DNA of 64,000 bases from Mycobacterium shigaense (GTDB taxonomy: Bacteria; Actinomycetota; Actinomycetes; Mycobacteriales; Mycobacteriaceae): assembly GCF_002356315.1 (NCBI RefSeq), contig NZ_AP018164.1:4898001-4962000 (forward strand), in the 5' to 3' direction. The notes below the pieces were generated by a model. It was not told the origin of the DNA. It did not search any database and saw nothing but the letters and a program-made list of their open reading frames with translations. Positions 28,165-36,742 of the stretch are shown piece after piece. A program made the translations under genes and the position numbers. Positions within the stretch are counted from its first letter, which is position 1. The number at the start of each line of letters is the position of its first letter.

Positions 28165-29267
28165 GCGACCGGACGCGCATCGCGGTCCGCAGCCCGGCAC
28201 GTAGCTGGGGCGACAACGCCGTTCGGCTGATCGAGGCCGACGCCCGGCGCAGCGCCGACACACATCTGTTGCGCTATCCCCTGCCCGCGGCGTGGGGCGG
28301 CGACGTGGATGTCGCGCTGTACCTCAAGGACGAGACGACGCACATCACCGGCAGCCTCAAACACCGGCTGGCCCGCTCGCTGTTCCTGTATGCGCTGTGC
28401 AACGGGTGGATCGGCGAGAACACGACGATCGTCGAGGCGTCCTCCGGTTCGACGGCCATCTCCGAGGCCTACTTCGCGTCGTTGCTGGGTCTGCCGTTCA
28501 TCGCGGTGATGACGAAGAGCACCAGCTCGTCGAAGGTGGCGCTGATCGAATCACACGGCGGCCGTTGCCATTTCGTCGAAAATTCGAGCCAGGTGTACGC
28601 CGAGGCGCAGCGGCTGGCGGACCAGACCGACGGTCATTACCTGGACCAGTTCACCAATGCCGAACGCGCCACCGACTGGCGGGGCAACAACAACATCGCC
28701 GAGTCGATCTTCACCCAGATGCACGACGAGCAGCACCCGATCCCGGAGTGGATCGTGGTCGGGGCGGGCACCGGCGGAACCAGCGCGACGATCGGCCGCT
28801 ACATCCGTTACCGGCGGCATGCGACCCGGCTGTGCGTGGTGGACCCGGAGAATTCGGCGTTCTTCCCCTCATACGCGCAGGGCCGCGACGACATCGTCAT
28901 GACGGCGTCGTCGCGGATCGAGGGCATCGGCCGGCCGCGGGTGGAGCCGTCGTTTCTGCCCGGTGTGGTCGATCGCATGGTGTCGGTGCCCGACGCGGCG
29001 TCGATCGCCGCCGCGCGCCATGTCAGCGCCGTGCTGGGCCGGCGGGTGGGACCGTCGACGGGGACCAACCTGTGGGGCGCCTTCGGGCTGCTGTCCGAGC
29101 TGGTGGCGGCCGGGCGCGGCGGTTCGGTGGTGACGCTGCTCGCCGACAGCGGCGACCGCTATGCCGACACGTACTTCGACGACGAGTGGGTCGCCGGCCA
29201 GGGGCTCGATCTCGCCGGCCCTGCGCAGGCGCTGGTCGAATTCGAGCGGAACTGCGCCTGGGCCTAG
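28161..29267 (+). CDS. Cysteine-synthase-like PLP enzyme (Rv3684-like)
   Basis: About 368 residues from TTG 28161, which overlaps the previous stop. It has a fold-type II PLP fold: TGSLKHRLARS gives the Schiff-base Lys, EASSGSTAISEA is the substrate loop, and GAGTGGTSATIGRY binds the PLP phosphate. It resembles cystathionine-beta-synthase/cysteine-synthase proteins. M. tuberculosis Rv3684 has been called a putative lyase, and activity on O-acetylserine is not shown. Longer upstream frames run through the phosphatase gene and are shadows. The start is uncertain because a later GTG or ATG is possible. Confidence 0.85.
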   Translation: MSDRTRIAVRSPARSWGDNAVRLIEADARRSADTHLLRYPLPAAWGGDVDVALYLKDETTHITGSLKHRLARSLFLYALCNGWIGENTTIVEASSGSTAISEAYFASLLGLPFIAVMTKSTSSSKVALIESHGGRCHFVENSSQVYAEAQRLADQTDGHYLDQFTNAERATDWRGNNNIAESIFTQMHDEQHPIPEWIVVGAGTGGTSATIGRYIRYRRHATRLCVVDPENSAFFPSYAQGRDDIVMTASSRIEGIGRPRVEPSFLPGVVDRMVSVPDAASIAAARHVSAVLGRRVGPSTGTNLWGAFGLLSELVAAGRGGSVVTLLADSGDRYADTYFDDEWVAGQGLDLAGPAQALVEFERNCAWA

Positions 29268-29327
29268 TCATTGGCCAGCGGTTTGGCACCGCCGTGGGCC
29301 GGTGCGATACGCTGTCGTGGCTTCAGG

Positions 29328-29404
<77 letters not shown>

Positions 29405-29513
29405 GTTTTTCCACTGGCGTCCGCCGGGTCGCTAGACCTCCGCTGGCGACCGGCGCGTCGGTGTCTTTGAGCGCCCCCTCTGCCGGGAATCGTCGACGGC
29501 ATAGCCTGGCAGC

Positions 29514-30987
29514 GTGCTTGATAGACGCGAGTTGCTCAAGTGGGGCGGGCTGGCAGCGTTGGCGGCCGCCGGCGGCGCGACCGCCGGTTGTTCAACGACG
29601 CGTGCCACCGTCCCCGCCGAACGGCAAGCCCGACTACACCCTGCGAATCGGTTCTGCCGCTGTCGAATTGGCCCCGGGCCGCAACGTCACCACGACGGTC
29701 TACAACAGTCAGTTCCCCGGTCCGTTGGTGCGGTTGACAGAGGGGCAGCGGACCTGGGTGGACGTCTACAACGACACCGACGTGCCTGAACAACTGCACT
29801 GGCACGGTCAACAGCTGGGCACCGACGTCGACGGCGCGGCCGAAGAGGGCACGCCCTACATCCCTCCACACGGCATGCGCCGCATCACTTTTGTGCCCGG
29901 CCCGCCCGGCTTCCGCTTCTATCACACCCACGTGGTGCCGCGCGACAACTTGTCCCGCGGCCAGTACACCGGCCTCGTCGGCCCCGTCTATGTCGCGCCC
30001 AAGCATGACCTCGGCGGCTATGACCAAGAATTCTTCCTGACCCTCAAGGAGTTTGAGCCCACCTTCACTCGCGGCGGCGATATGCCTAACGACTTCCTGG
30101 CCGGTGCGCCGGACGCCGAACTCAAGGAAAAGGGTGAGGCCGCCATGGCGTCGTCGCTCGGCCGCGGCGATCCGCACGGCAACGAGGTCAGCTACGGGGC
30201 GTTCGCCGTCAACGGCCGCATGCTGGGCCACGGCGAGCCCCTGCGGGTCCGGGCCGGCCAGCGCGTGCTCCTGCATGTTCTCAACGGCAGCGCGACGGAA
30301 TCGCGCAGCCTGGCCCTGCCCGGCCACACCTTCACCGTCATCGCGTTGGACGGCAATCCGGTGCCGAATCCCTCGCAGGTCCCGGTGCTGTGGCTCGGCG
30401 CGGCCGAACGGATCTCCGCGCTCGTCACGATGAACTTTCCGGGGGTCTGGGTCCTCGGCGATCTCTCCGACGACGACCGCGGACGCGGAATGGGCGCCGT
30501 CGTGGAATACGCCGGGCGCACCGGCGGACCGCAATGGTCGGCACCCCCGCCGTTCAAGTGGGATTATCGGATCTTTGCGACGGTCAATCCGCTAGCGACC
30601 GCGCCGCCCGATCGGACGATCGAGATGCTGATCGAGAAGCGTAACGCCGCGGACAACGGCTTCAACGTCTGGACGCTCAACGGCACGGCGTTCTCCATGG
30701 ACGCCAACAAGCCTGTGCTGGATCTGCAACTCGGCAACCGCTACCGGCTGCGATTCCACAACGCCAGCGACGACCTGCATCCAATGCACCTGCACCGCAA
30801 CACCTTTGAAATCACCCGATTCGCCGGGGCCGCAACCGCGGGCGTGCGCAAAGACGTCGCGATGCTCGGCGGCTACCAGACCATGGAGGTCGATTTCGTC
30901 GCCGACCAGCCCGGCCTGTCCCTGCTGCACTGCCATCAGCAGATTCACATGGACTACGGGCTCATGGTGCTGCTCAACTCCGCCTGA
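29514..30987 (+). CDS. Multicopper oxidase with an apparent one-base frameshift after the signal peptide
   Basis: GTG 29514 opens a Tat-like lipoprotein signal (VLDRRELLKWGG, then ATAGC). The mature enzyme then continues in another frame. Removing one C from the CCCC run at 29612-29615 restores a 490-residue protein (ATVPPNGKPDY...). The mature part keeps the copper ligands in HWHG, YHTH, HPMHLH and HCHQQIH. Such enzymes oxidise Cu(I), metals or phenols outside the cell, and mycobacterial MmcO protects from copper. A GTG at 29602 could start a non-exported form. As it stands the gene is broken or translated without export. Sequencing error, a true mutation or slippage are all possible. Confidence 0.8.
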
Positions 30988-31110
30988 TCGCCGGAGAGCC
31001 TGCGCGAATTCCTCCACGTCAACAGCATTCGCATCGCGATGCCCGAACCCACGCGGGCGCGGCGATCGTCGGGTCGCTGGGGCGACGGCCCCCGGTTAGA
31101 CTTTGCTGGC

Positions 31111-31659
31111 ATGGTGGCGGTTCGAGCGGTCTCCGGCGACGGGGACCCTGATCGGTTGCGCGGTGGCGTCGCCGAATTCCCCGTCCATCCGACGCTGTCG
31201 CAGATCGCGCAGCGGCAGAATCAGATCGACGCGTGGGACGCATTGCGCGTCGGCGGCTACCGCTTCGCGAAACCCGGCACCATCATCAGCTTTCTGCTCA
31301 CGGCCGCGATGGTGGTTCTGGTGGTCACGCCGGTCCCGCCGAATTGGCCGTGGGACATCCCGCTGTGCATCGTGTCTATCTTCTCGGCCGTCGTGATGGT
31401 GGTGTGCGGCCTGTTATGGCTCGACAGGCCGTCCGCCGGGCCGCGCCCCGAGTTGCTGGAGATCGTGCCGTTCACCCGCGCGGAAAACCTGCAGTTGATG
31501 CGCGCCCAGCCCGCCGAGCCCTACTGCGCGACCTGCGTCTGCCCGGGATGCGGCGACGAATCCACCCATCTGCTGCGCAAACCCAGCGACGGCGAGCCGG
31601 ACTGGGCGACCGTCACCCGACGCTGCCGCATCTGTCAGAGGGAGTGGGCGCAGGCTTGA
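31111..31659 (+). CDS. Membrane protein with C-terminal zinc-ribbon-like cysteines, unknown function
   Basis: 182 residues from ATG 31111 (MVAVRAVSGDG). Two transmembrane helices (TIISFLLTAAMVVLVVTPV and IPLCIVSIFSAVVMVVCGLL) split a soluble N-half from a C-terminal domain. That domain holds the cysteines in YCATCVCPGCGDE and RRCRICQREW, that is CxxC-x-CxxC and CxxC, which look like a metal-binding ribbon. No family recognised. It lies at the left of the accessory region, 123 bases after the multicopper oxidase. A role in metal handling is possible but only by proximity. Confidence 0.6.
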   Translation: MVAVRAVSGDGDPDRLRGGVAEFPVHPTLSQIAQRQNQIDAWDALRVGGYRFAKPGTIISFLLTAAMVVLVVTPVPPNWPWDIPLCIVSIFSAVVMVVCGLLWLDRPSAGPRPELLEIVPFTRAENLQLMRAQPAEPYCATCVCPGCGDESTHLLRKPSDGEPDWATVTRRCRICQREWAQA

Positions 31660-31745
31660 ATTGTGTTCACGCGCCGATGCTTCCGTTAAAAATAACCCGG
31701 TTACTTCCTGGAACTCGTTGCACGGCAACATGTTCGGACACCGCC

Positions 31746-32144
31746 TCAGGCGCACCGCTCCGGCTGGGCGTCGCAGAGCGGCGTCACGCCGCGGAAACGA
31801 TACCGGTGTGTCGCCACCCAGCGATAGACGGCGTCTTGCAGCCCACCGACGGCCGGGAGGCGATAGAACCACAACGGCAATCGCGTGCCCAGGGCCGCGG
31901 AAAGAGCCGCATTCATCGCATGGGCGCCGGCGAAGATCTCGCCGGATGAGTCGAGCCACCACGCCGATTCGGTGAACCGGTCGTCGGTGACACCCAGCAC
32001 CCGGGCGATCTCCGGCGTCTGGAACGGTTCGATGCGCAGTCTGCCGCGCCGATCCCACCGTGCCAGCCGGTTGACCACGCGGGTGCACATGCCGCATCGG
32101 CCGTCGAACGCCAGAGTGCCGCGCATGAACTCGATGCTAGCCAC
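31746..32144 (-). CDS. DCC-family thiol-disulfide oxidoreductase-like protein (DUF393)
   Basis: 132 residues. The N-terminal motif FDGRCGMCTRVVNRL (DxxCxxC) defines the DCC/DUF393 family, small thioredoxin-like proteins of uncertain function. The central ESAWWLDSSGEIFAGAHA and C-terminal YRWVATHRYRFRG are also family-typical. It starts at GTG 32144; ATG 32126 is an alternative. It lies 27 bases downstream of the DUF4193 gene, so they are probably one operon. Confidence 0.82.
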   Translation of the reverse strand: MASIEFMRGTLAFDGRCGMCTRVVNRLARWDRRGRLRIEPFQTPEIARVLGVTDDRFTESAWWLDSSGEIFAGAHAMNAALSAALGTRLPLWFYRLPAVGGLQDAVYRWVATHRYRFRGVTPLCDAQPERCA

Positions 32145-32171
32145 CCCGCCCGTTCCCCGCAGGCGGCCTGG

Positions 32172-32468
32172 TTACGCGCAGTCGGCGCAGACCGGAAGCC
32201 CCGACCCGGACGCCCGCATCCGGTTGCGATGCTGCACCAGGAAGCAACTCGAGCAGGTGAACTCGTCGGTGCGCTGCGGAATGACCGTCACCGAGAGTTC
32301 CTCACCCGACAAATCCACGTCGGGCGGCTCGAAAAAGAGCACGTCGCTGGCGTCCTCGTCGACGACCCCCCTGGCCGGACCGCTGGGTGCCAGCTCGCGG
32401 AGGGTGGAAGAGTCCGACATCTCGGGTTCGGGCGCACGGCGTGCGTCGTAGTCGGTTGCAGTCGCCAT
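32172..32468 (-). CDS. DUF4193-family acidic protein
   Basis: 98 residues from ATG 32468, preceded by the clear ribosome site AGGAGGGACAACTT. Acidic in the first two thirds (DVLFFEPPDVDLSGEEL), with a C-terminal CSSCF and CADC pair separated by a basic segment (VQHRNRMRAS) that probably binds a metal. This is the actinobacterial DUF4193 layout; no function is known. An ATG at 32504 would bypass the ribosome site and was rejected. Confidence 0.85.
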   Translation of the reverse strand: MATATDYDARRAPEPEMSDSSTLRELAPSGPARGVVDEDASDVLFFEPPDVDLSGEELSVTVIPQRTDEFTCSSCFLVQHRNRMRASGSGLPVCADCA

Positions 32469-32653
32469 AAGTTGTCCCTCCTGCCAGGTCACGGGCTGAC
32501 GCACTTGCCTGTACTCGCCCGTGGGTCACTCGATACCCCGTCCGGGCATCAACCACACTGATAAATCGTTAAAAAATTGCGCGCTCGAAAAATTCGGGTC
32601 ATCCCGGGCGGCTTTCCCGTGTCGGCCCACACCTGGCCGGGTATGCCGCAGCG

Positions 32654-33328
32654 ATGAATGCTCCCGCCGTCTTGTTCGACGTCGACGGAACCCTCGTCGA
32701 CTCCACCTATCTACACGTGTACGCGTGGCAGCGCGCCTTTGCCGACGAAGACGTGCCGGTCGCGGCCTGGAAGCTGCACCGCTGCATCGGCATGGACGGC
32801 GCCAAGCTGGTGCGCACGCTGTCCCGCGACGCCCCGGCCGACGTGCAAGACCGGCTCAGCGATGCCCACAGCCGGTACTACCGCGACGTGCTGCCGCTGC
32901 TGGCGCCCCTGCCCGGGGCCCGCGCCCTGCTGCGTGACGTCGCCGACTTCGGGCTGCAGGTGGTGCTGGCCAGTTCGGCCCCGGAGGACGAATTGGACAT
33001 CCTGCGCAGGGTACTCGATTGCGACGACGTCATCGCGGCGACCACGTCGTCGCGTGACGTCGACACCGCAAAGCCCGAGCCCGGCATCGTGGAAGTCGCG
33101 CTGGATCGCGCGGGGGTGGTCGCCGATAAGGCCGTGTTCGTCGGCGACGCCGTGTGGGACGCGCACGCCGCGAAGGCGGCCGGCGTCGCGTGCATCGGGC
33201 TGTTGAGCGGGGGCATCGCCGAGGCGGAGCTCAAGGCGGCGGGCGCATCCCCGGTCTTTTCCGACCCGCAGGACCTGCTCGACCAACTGGACTTCACGCC
33301 GATCGTCGGACTGGCGGCCAGCCCCTGA
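32654..33328 (+). CDS. HAD-family phosphatase (beta-phosphoglucomutase/Gph-like)
   Basis: 224 residues. Motif I is FDVDGTLVDST (residues 8-18). Motif II is VLASSAPEDEL, where Ser binds phosphate. Motif III is the Lys in DTAKPEPGIVEVAL, and motif IV is VFVGDAVWDAHAA. A four-helix cap lies between motifs I and II. Acts on a small phosphorylated metabolite that cannot be deduced. It is divergent from the DUF4193 gene and convergent with the DUF6328 gene, with an 8-base gap. Confidence 0.88.
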   Translation: MNAPAVLFDVDGTLVDSTYLHVYAWQRAFADEDVPVAAWKLHRCIGMDGAKLVRTLSRDAPADVQDRLSDAHSRYYRDVLPLLAPLPGARALLRDVADFGLQVVLASSAPEDELDILRRVLDCDDVIAATTSSRDVDTAKPEPGIVEVALDRAGVVADKAVFVGDAVWDAHAAKAAGVACIGLLSGGIAEAELKAAGASPVFSDPQDLLDQLDFTPIVGLAASP

Positions 33329-33335
33329 CCTACGG

Positions 33336-33839
33336 TCAGTCAGCCCGGGCGCCGCGCAACGCCCTCGGCACGATCAGCCAGAACACGGTGAACAGCACCA
33401 GCGCGCAACCACCCGCGACCAGCCCCGCGGTGCGTCCGGACACCGCGGCGAACACGATGATCGTCACCCCGCTCAGCGCGAAACCCAGCATTGTCAGCCC
33501 GGCAAACGCGCAGCGGTGCGCGGCGGAGACCAGCACCTGTAGCAGATGGCGCCGGAACAGCATCCGGTGCATCGCCACGGGCGCGATCAGCAGGACCGTC
33601 GCGGCGACCGAGCATCCCACCGTCGCGAGATACGCCATCCGCATCGGGACGGCCAGAACGTCGAACCGCTGCTGGAACGGCAGGGTCAACAGGAACCCGG
33701 TGAGCAGCTGCACCCCGGTCTGCACGACGCGAAGCTCCTGCAGCAGGCTGTTCCAATTGCGGTCCAGCCGTTCGATTTCAGTCTCGCCGCGTTCGCTGCG
33801 GTCCCACTGCTGGTCGTGTTCCGGATGATCAACATCCAT
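33336..33839 (-). CDS. DUF6328-type four-helix membrane protein
   Basis: 167 residues from ATG 33839, with AAGGATC upstream. The N-terminal charged region (RSERGETEIERLDRNWNSLL, followed by QELRVVQTGVQ) matches DUF6328. It is followed by about four transmembrane helices (LTGFLLTLPF, YLATVGCSVAATVLLIAPV, FAGLTMLGFALSGVTIIVF, GLVAGGCALVLFTVFWLIV). Function unknown. It is 44 bases after rsfB on the same strand, so it is probably in the rsfB transcript, and similar proteins appear in actinobacterial stress loci. Confidence 0.78.
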   Translation of the reverse strand: MDVDHPEHDQQWDRSERGETEIERLDRNWNSLLQELRVVQTGVQLLTGFLLTLPFQQRFDVLAVPMRMAYLATVGCSVAATVLLIAPVAMHRMLFRRHLLQVLVSAAHRCAFAGLTMLGFALSGVTIIVFAAVSGRTAGLVAGGCALVLFTVFWLIVPRALRGARAD

Positions 33840-33883
33840 GATCGTGATCCTTGCACCGGGCGCGCGCACCGACGGTGCGGGTG

Positions 33884-34249
33884 CTAACGGTTGAGCTTGC
33901 CGTCCCGCACCGCGGTCAACGCGTCGTCCAAAGTCGGGTACAGCGGGAACGTCTTGTCTAGACCCGTCAGGTGAATCGGGCGCCGGGTCGCCGGTCCGCG
34001 GGCCACCACCCCGAAATCGGCGGTGCCGAGCTTCTCGTAGGTGGCCGCGAGGATCTTCAGCCCGACCGACCCGAGGAACTCCACCGCCGACAGATCGATG
34101 ACCAGTGCCGTCGGACCCTCCGCTACCACCGCACCGATGGCTTGTTCCAGGGCGGGAGCGGTGACCAAATCGATTTCACCGCTGACGCTGACTACGGACA
34201 CCCCGTCGTGGTCCGCAACCAACGTGGTAATCGAATCAGGAGCTGACAA
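33884..34249 (-). CDS. rsfB: RsfB, STAS-domain anti-anti-sigma factor
   Basis: 121 residues, one STAS domain. The phosphorylatable serine is Ser61 in VEFLGSVGLKIL, the same number as in M. tuberculosis RsfB (Rv3687c), and the N- and C-termini (MSAPDSIT, GLDKTF) are also nearly the same. There RsfB binds the anti-sigma factor UsfX/RsbW and frees SigF when unphosphorylated. Here it is divergent from rsbR, separated by 152 bases, so the shared promoter region links it to the stressosome genes. The sigF operon is not in this window. Confidence 0.94.
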   Translation of the reverse strand: MSAPDSITTLVADHDGVSVVSVSGEIDLVTAPALEQAIGAVVAEGPTALVIDLSAVEFLGSVGLKILAATYEKLGTADFGVVARGPATRRPIHLTGLDKTFPLYPTLDDALTAVRDGKLNR

Positions 34250-34401
34250 TGGCGATCCTTCGTCCGGGCCTTACGTGTGGTGCAAGCCTAACCTGCCTTG
34301 CGAACTGCGAGAAGAAGAAGACCTCTACACCTGCCCCGCGCCAATTCAGGCTAGTCTCCCCATAGAACGTGCGCACTGCGACGCGGCACTCGGGAGGCCA
34401 G

Positions 34402-35301
34402 ATGTCAGATTCGCCGTCAGACTTCAGCACCGGCACCGCCACGCAGACGGCCAGCATTTCCAGTGAAGGCCTGCTGCCCCAGCTGGTGCAGCACTTGCGG
34501 CAGAATCGCACCGTCCTGCGCGAGGAATGGGCGCGCAGAATCACCGAAGCCGAATTACTCACGGCGATGACGCCGGAGGAGCTGTTCTCCGAGGCGACCG
34601 CCGTCTATGACAACTATGTAGAGGTACTCGAGACAGGTTCCGTCGAGGCCCTGCAGGCCTATGCGCGCGACCTGTCGGAACGCATCATCCCGCGGGGCGT
34701 CGAGACGGACGAGGTGCTGGGCATCGTGCTGTTGTTGCGCGACGTGCTGGCGCGCTCGTTATTCGAGAAATATCAGACCGACTTCGAAATGCTCAACCGC
34801 GTTCTGGACGCCTACGAGCCGGCGGCCAACCGCATCGCCAACACCGTGGGCGTGTCCTTCGTGCAGGAACGCGAGCGCATCATCCGCCAGCAGCAGGAGG
34901 CCATCCGCGAGCTGTCGACGCCCGTGCTGCAGGTCCGCGAGCAGCTGCTGATTCTGCCGATCATCGGCGTGTTGGACAGCCAGCGCGCCCGCCAGGTCAC
35001 CGAACAACTACTGCGGGCCATCCGCGCGAATCGCGCGAAGGTGGTCGTCATCGACATCACCGGTGTGCCCACCATCGACTCGACGGTGGCCAACCACCTG
35101 GTGCAGACCGTGGACGCATCGGGGTTGATGGGCGCGAGCGTGATCATCACCGGCCTGTCCTCCGAGATCGCTTTGACACTAGTCACCATCGGGCTGGACC
35201 TGTCGAAGATGAACGCCGTCGGTGACCTGCAGGGTGGTATCGAAGAGGCCGAACGCCTGTTGGGTTACGAAGTCACCCGCACCGGCGAGCAGACCGGGTG
35301 A
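34402..35301 (+). CDS. rsbR: RsbR-type stressosome scaffold/sensor
   Basis: 299 residues from ATG 34402, preceded by GGGAGG. The N-terminal all-helical sensor domain (residues 20-165) has REEWARRI and DEVLGIVLLLRDV, like RsbRD/RsbR N-terminal globin-like domains. The STAS domain is residues 172-290. By alignment to B. subtilis RsbRA from memory (PLVGTID and PVVDTMVAHH), the Thr171 position is Val190 and the Thr205 position is Ser227. Family role: RsbR and RsbS build the large stressosome that holds RsbT until stress triggers phosphorylation. It is first of five tightly spaced genes. The upstream ATG at 34369 was rejected. Confidence 0.9.
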   Translation: MSDSPSDFSTGTATQTASISSEGLLPQLVQHLRQNRTVLREEWARRITEAELLTAMTPEELFSEATAVYDNYVEVLETGSVEALQAYARDLSERIIPRGVETDEVLGIVLLLRDVLARSLFEKYQTDFEMLNRVLDAYEPAANRIANTVGVSFVQERERIIRQQQEAIRELSTPVLQVREQLLILPIIGVLDSQRARQVTEQLLRAIRANRAKVVVIDITGVPTIDSTVANHLVQTVDASGLMGASVIITGLSSEIALTLVTIGLDLSKMNAVGDLQGGIEEAERLLGYEVTRTGEQTG

Positions 35302-35323
35302 GCACGACCAGCGCAGGCGCCGC

Positions 35324-35713
35324 ATGCCAGTACCCATCCTGAAACAGGGCGCGATTCTCATCGCCACGGTGCAGGCCGCCCTCTCCGACTCCGACACCGA
35401 ACGCCTGCGCGAAGACCTGATGGAGCAAGTCAGCAGATTCCGCGCGCAGGGCATCGTGGTCGACGTCACGGCCATCGACGTGATGGATTCCTTCGCGGCC
35501 CGCTCGCTGCGCACGATCGCGCACATGACCCGATTACGCGGCGCCGACACGGTGATCGTCGGCTTGCAGCCAGAGGTCGCCTTCGCCATGGTCCAGCTGG
35601 GCCTGGCGTTCGACGACATGAACACCGCGCTTGACCTCGAAGAAGGACTTGCCCTCCTGAATCGCCAACGCGGACTGGGCAAATCAACGATCGGGCGCGA
35701 CGGTGGCGTGTGA
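35324..35713 (+). CDS. rsbS: RsbS-type stressosome STAS protein
   Basis: 129 residues from ATG 35324. It is a STAS domain only. MPVPILKQGAILIATVQ and DVMDSFAARSL align with B. subtilis RsbS (KIPILKL..., DMIDSFIAKVL), so Ser56 matches the Ser59 that RsbT phosphorylates. TALDLEEGLALLNRQRG also matches. In a stressosome RsbS, with RsbR, forms the core that sequesters RsbT; phosphorylation of its serine releases RsbT. The gene overlaps rsbT by 11 bases. The longer frame from 35222 lies inside rsbR. Confidence 0.92.
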   Translation: MPVPILKQGAILIATVQAALSDSDTERLREDLMEQVSRFRAQGIVVDVTAIDVMDSFAARSLRTIAHMTRLRGADTVIVGLQPEVAFAMVQLGLAFDDMNTALDLEEGLALLNRQRGLGKSTIGRDGGV

Positions 35714-36113
35714 CATCGTCGTCGCTATCAACAATTCCGACGACATCGTCGAAGCCCGCAAGGCCGGACATCAGCTGGCGCTGAGCCTCGGGTTCTCGCT
35801 GACCGATGTCACGATGATCGCCACGGCGATCTCCGAGATCGCCCGAAACATCACCAGTTATGCCGGCCGCGGCGCGGTGCGGGTCGAGGTGGCCGAACGC
35901 GAGGGGCGAAAGGCTTTGGTGGTTCGCGCCGAAGACGACGGCCCGGGCATCGCCGACATCGAGCGGGCGATGGAGGACGGCTATTCGACTGGTCGCGGGT
36001 TGGGCATGGGTCTGCCGGGTGCGCGACGGTTGATGGACCGGTTGGTCGTGGAATCCTCGCTCGGCCACGGCACGGTCATCGAGATGTGGAAATGGGTTCC
36101 GGCCCGTGCCTGA
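35703..36113 (+). CDS. rsbT: RsbT-type serine/threonine kinase (GHKL fold)
   Basis: 136 residues from GTG 35703. It is a GHKL ATPase: N-box TAISEIARNITSYA, G1 EDDGPGI, and G2 STGRGLGMGLPGARRL. This is the RsbT pattern; there is no dimerisation domain of a sensor histidine kinase. Family role: it phosphorylates RsbR and RsbS in the stressosome, then leaves and binds the N-terminus of the RsbU phosphatase to activate it. It overlaps rsbS (11 bases) and rsbX (28 bases), so translation is coupled. Confidence 0.92.
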   Translation: MACDIVVAINNSDDIVEARKAGHQLALSLGFSLTDVTMIATAISEIARNITSYAGRGAVRVEVAEREGRKALVVRAEDDGPGIADIERAMEDGYSTGRGLGMGLPGARRLMDRLVVESSLGHGTVIEMWKWVPARA

Positions 36114-36742
36114 CCGTGCATGACAACGGCCGACTGGGGCCGATCGAATGGGCGACCGCCGGTCGTCCGCTCCCGGGCGAGCACGCCTCCGGCGACCAGC
36201 CGATGGCGATCGCGATCGATGACGACTCGGCGTTGTTCGCGGTGTTCGACGGACTCGGCCACGGGCCGGCCGCGGCGGCCGCCGCGATGCGTGCCGTCGA
36301 GGCGTTGCAACGGGCCCCGGGCGAGCGGGTCGAAGTCCTGGTCCAGCTCTGCCATCGGGTGCTGTCGGGAACCCGCGGGGTCGCCATGACGCTGGCGCGG
36401 GTGGATTTCACGAGCAGCACGCTGACCTGGACCGGGGTCGGAAATGTGAGCGCGAACCTGGTCGCCAAGGATGCGACGGGCATCCACATCCGGTCCAGCG
36501 CGCGCCTAGCCGCAGGCATCGTCGGCTACCGGATACCGGAAATCCGCCCGGCACAAGTCGTTTCGATGCGAGCCGGCGACCTGATCGTCATCGCCACCGA
36601 CGGCATCGACGACGACCACCTCGACCACATCGATTTCGCCAGCCCGGCTACCGCCATCGCCGAAGTCATGCTGGCCAAACACGCCAAGGAATCCGACGAT
36701 GCCCTGGTGCTCGCCGCGCGTCATCGGGGGACTTCGACATGA
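36086..36742 (+). CDS. rsbX: RsbX-type PP2C phosphatase
   Basis: 218 residues, a single SpoIIE/PP2C domain. AVFDGLGHGPAAAAAA carries metal-binding Asp, IVIATDGIDD is the second metal region, and ESDDALVLAARH holds the last Asp pair. There is no sensor domain. Family role: RsbX removes phosphate from RsbR and RsbS to reset the stressosome after signalling. The gene overlaps rsbT and, by 4 bases (ATGA), rsbU. Confidence 0.88.
   Translation: MEMGSGPCLTVHDNGRLGPIEWATAGRPLPGEHASGDQPMAIAIDDDSALFAVFDGLGHGPAAAAAAMRAVEALQRAPGERVEVLVQLCHRVLSGTRGVAMTLARVDFTSSTLTWTGVGNVSANLVAKDATGIHIRSSARLAAGIVGYRIPEIRPAQVVSMRAGDLIVIATDGIDDDHLDHIDFASPATAIAEVMLAKHAKESDDALVLAARHRGTST

Noticed and set aside
32540..32643. 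GGGTA boxes before the DUF4193 and HAD genes
   Set aside because: The -10 boxes are good but no GGTTT-like -35 lies 15-17 bases upstream; best matches are two or three of five.
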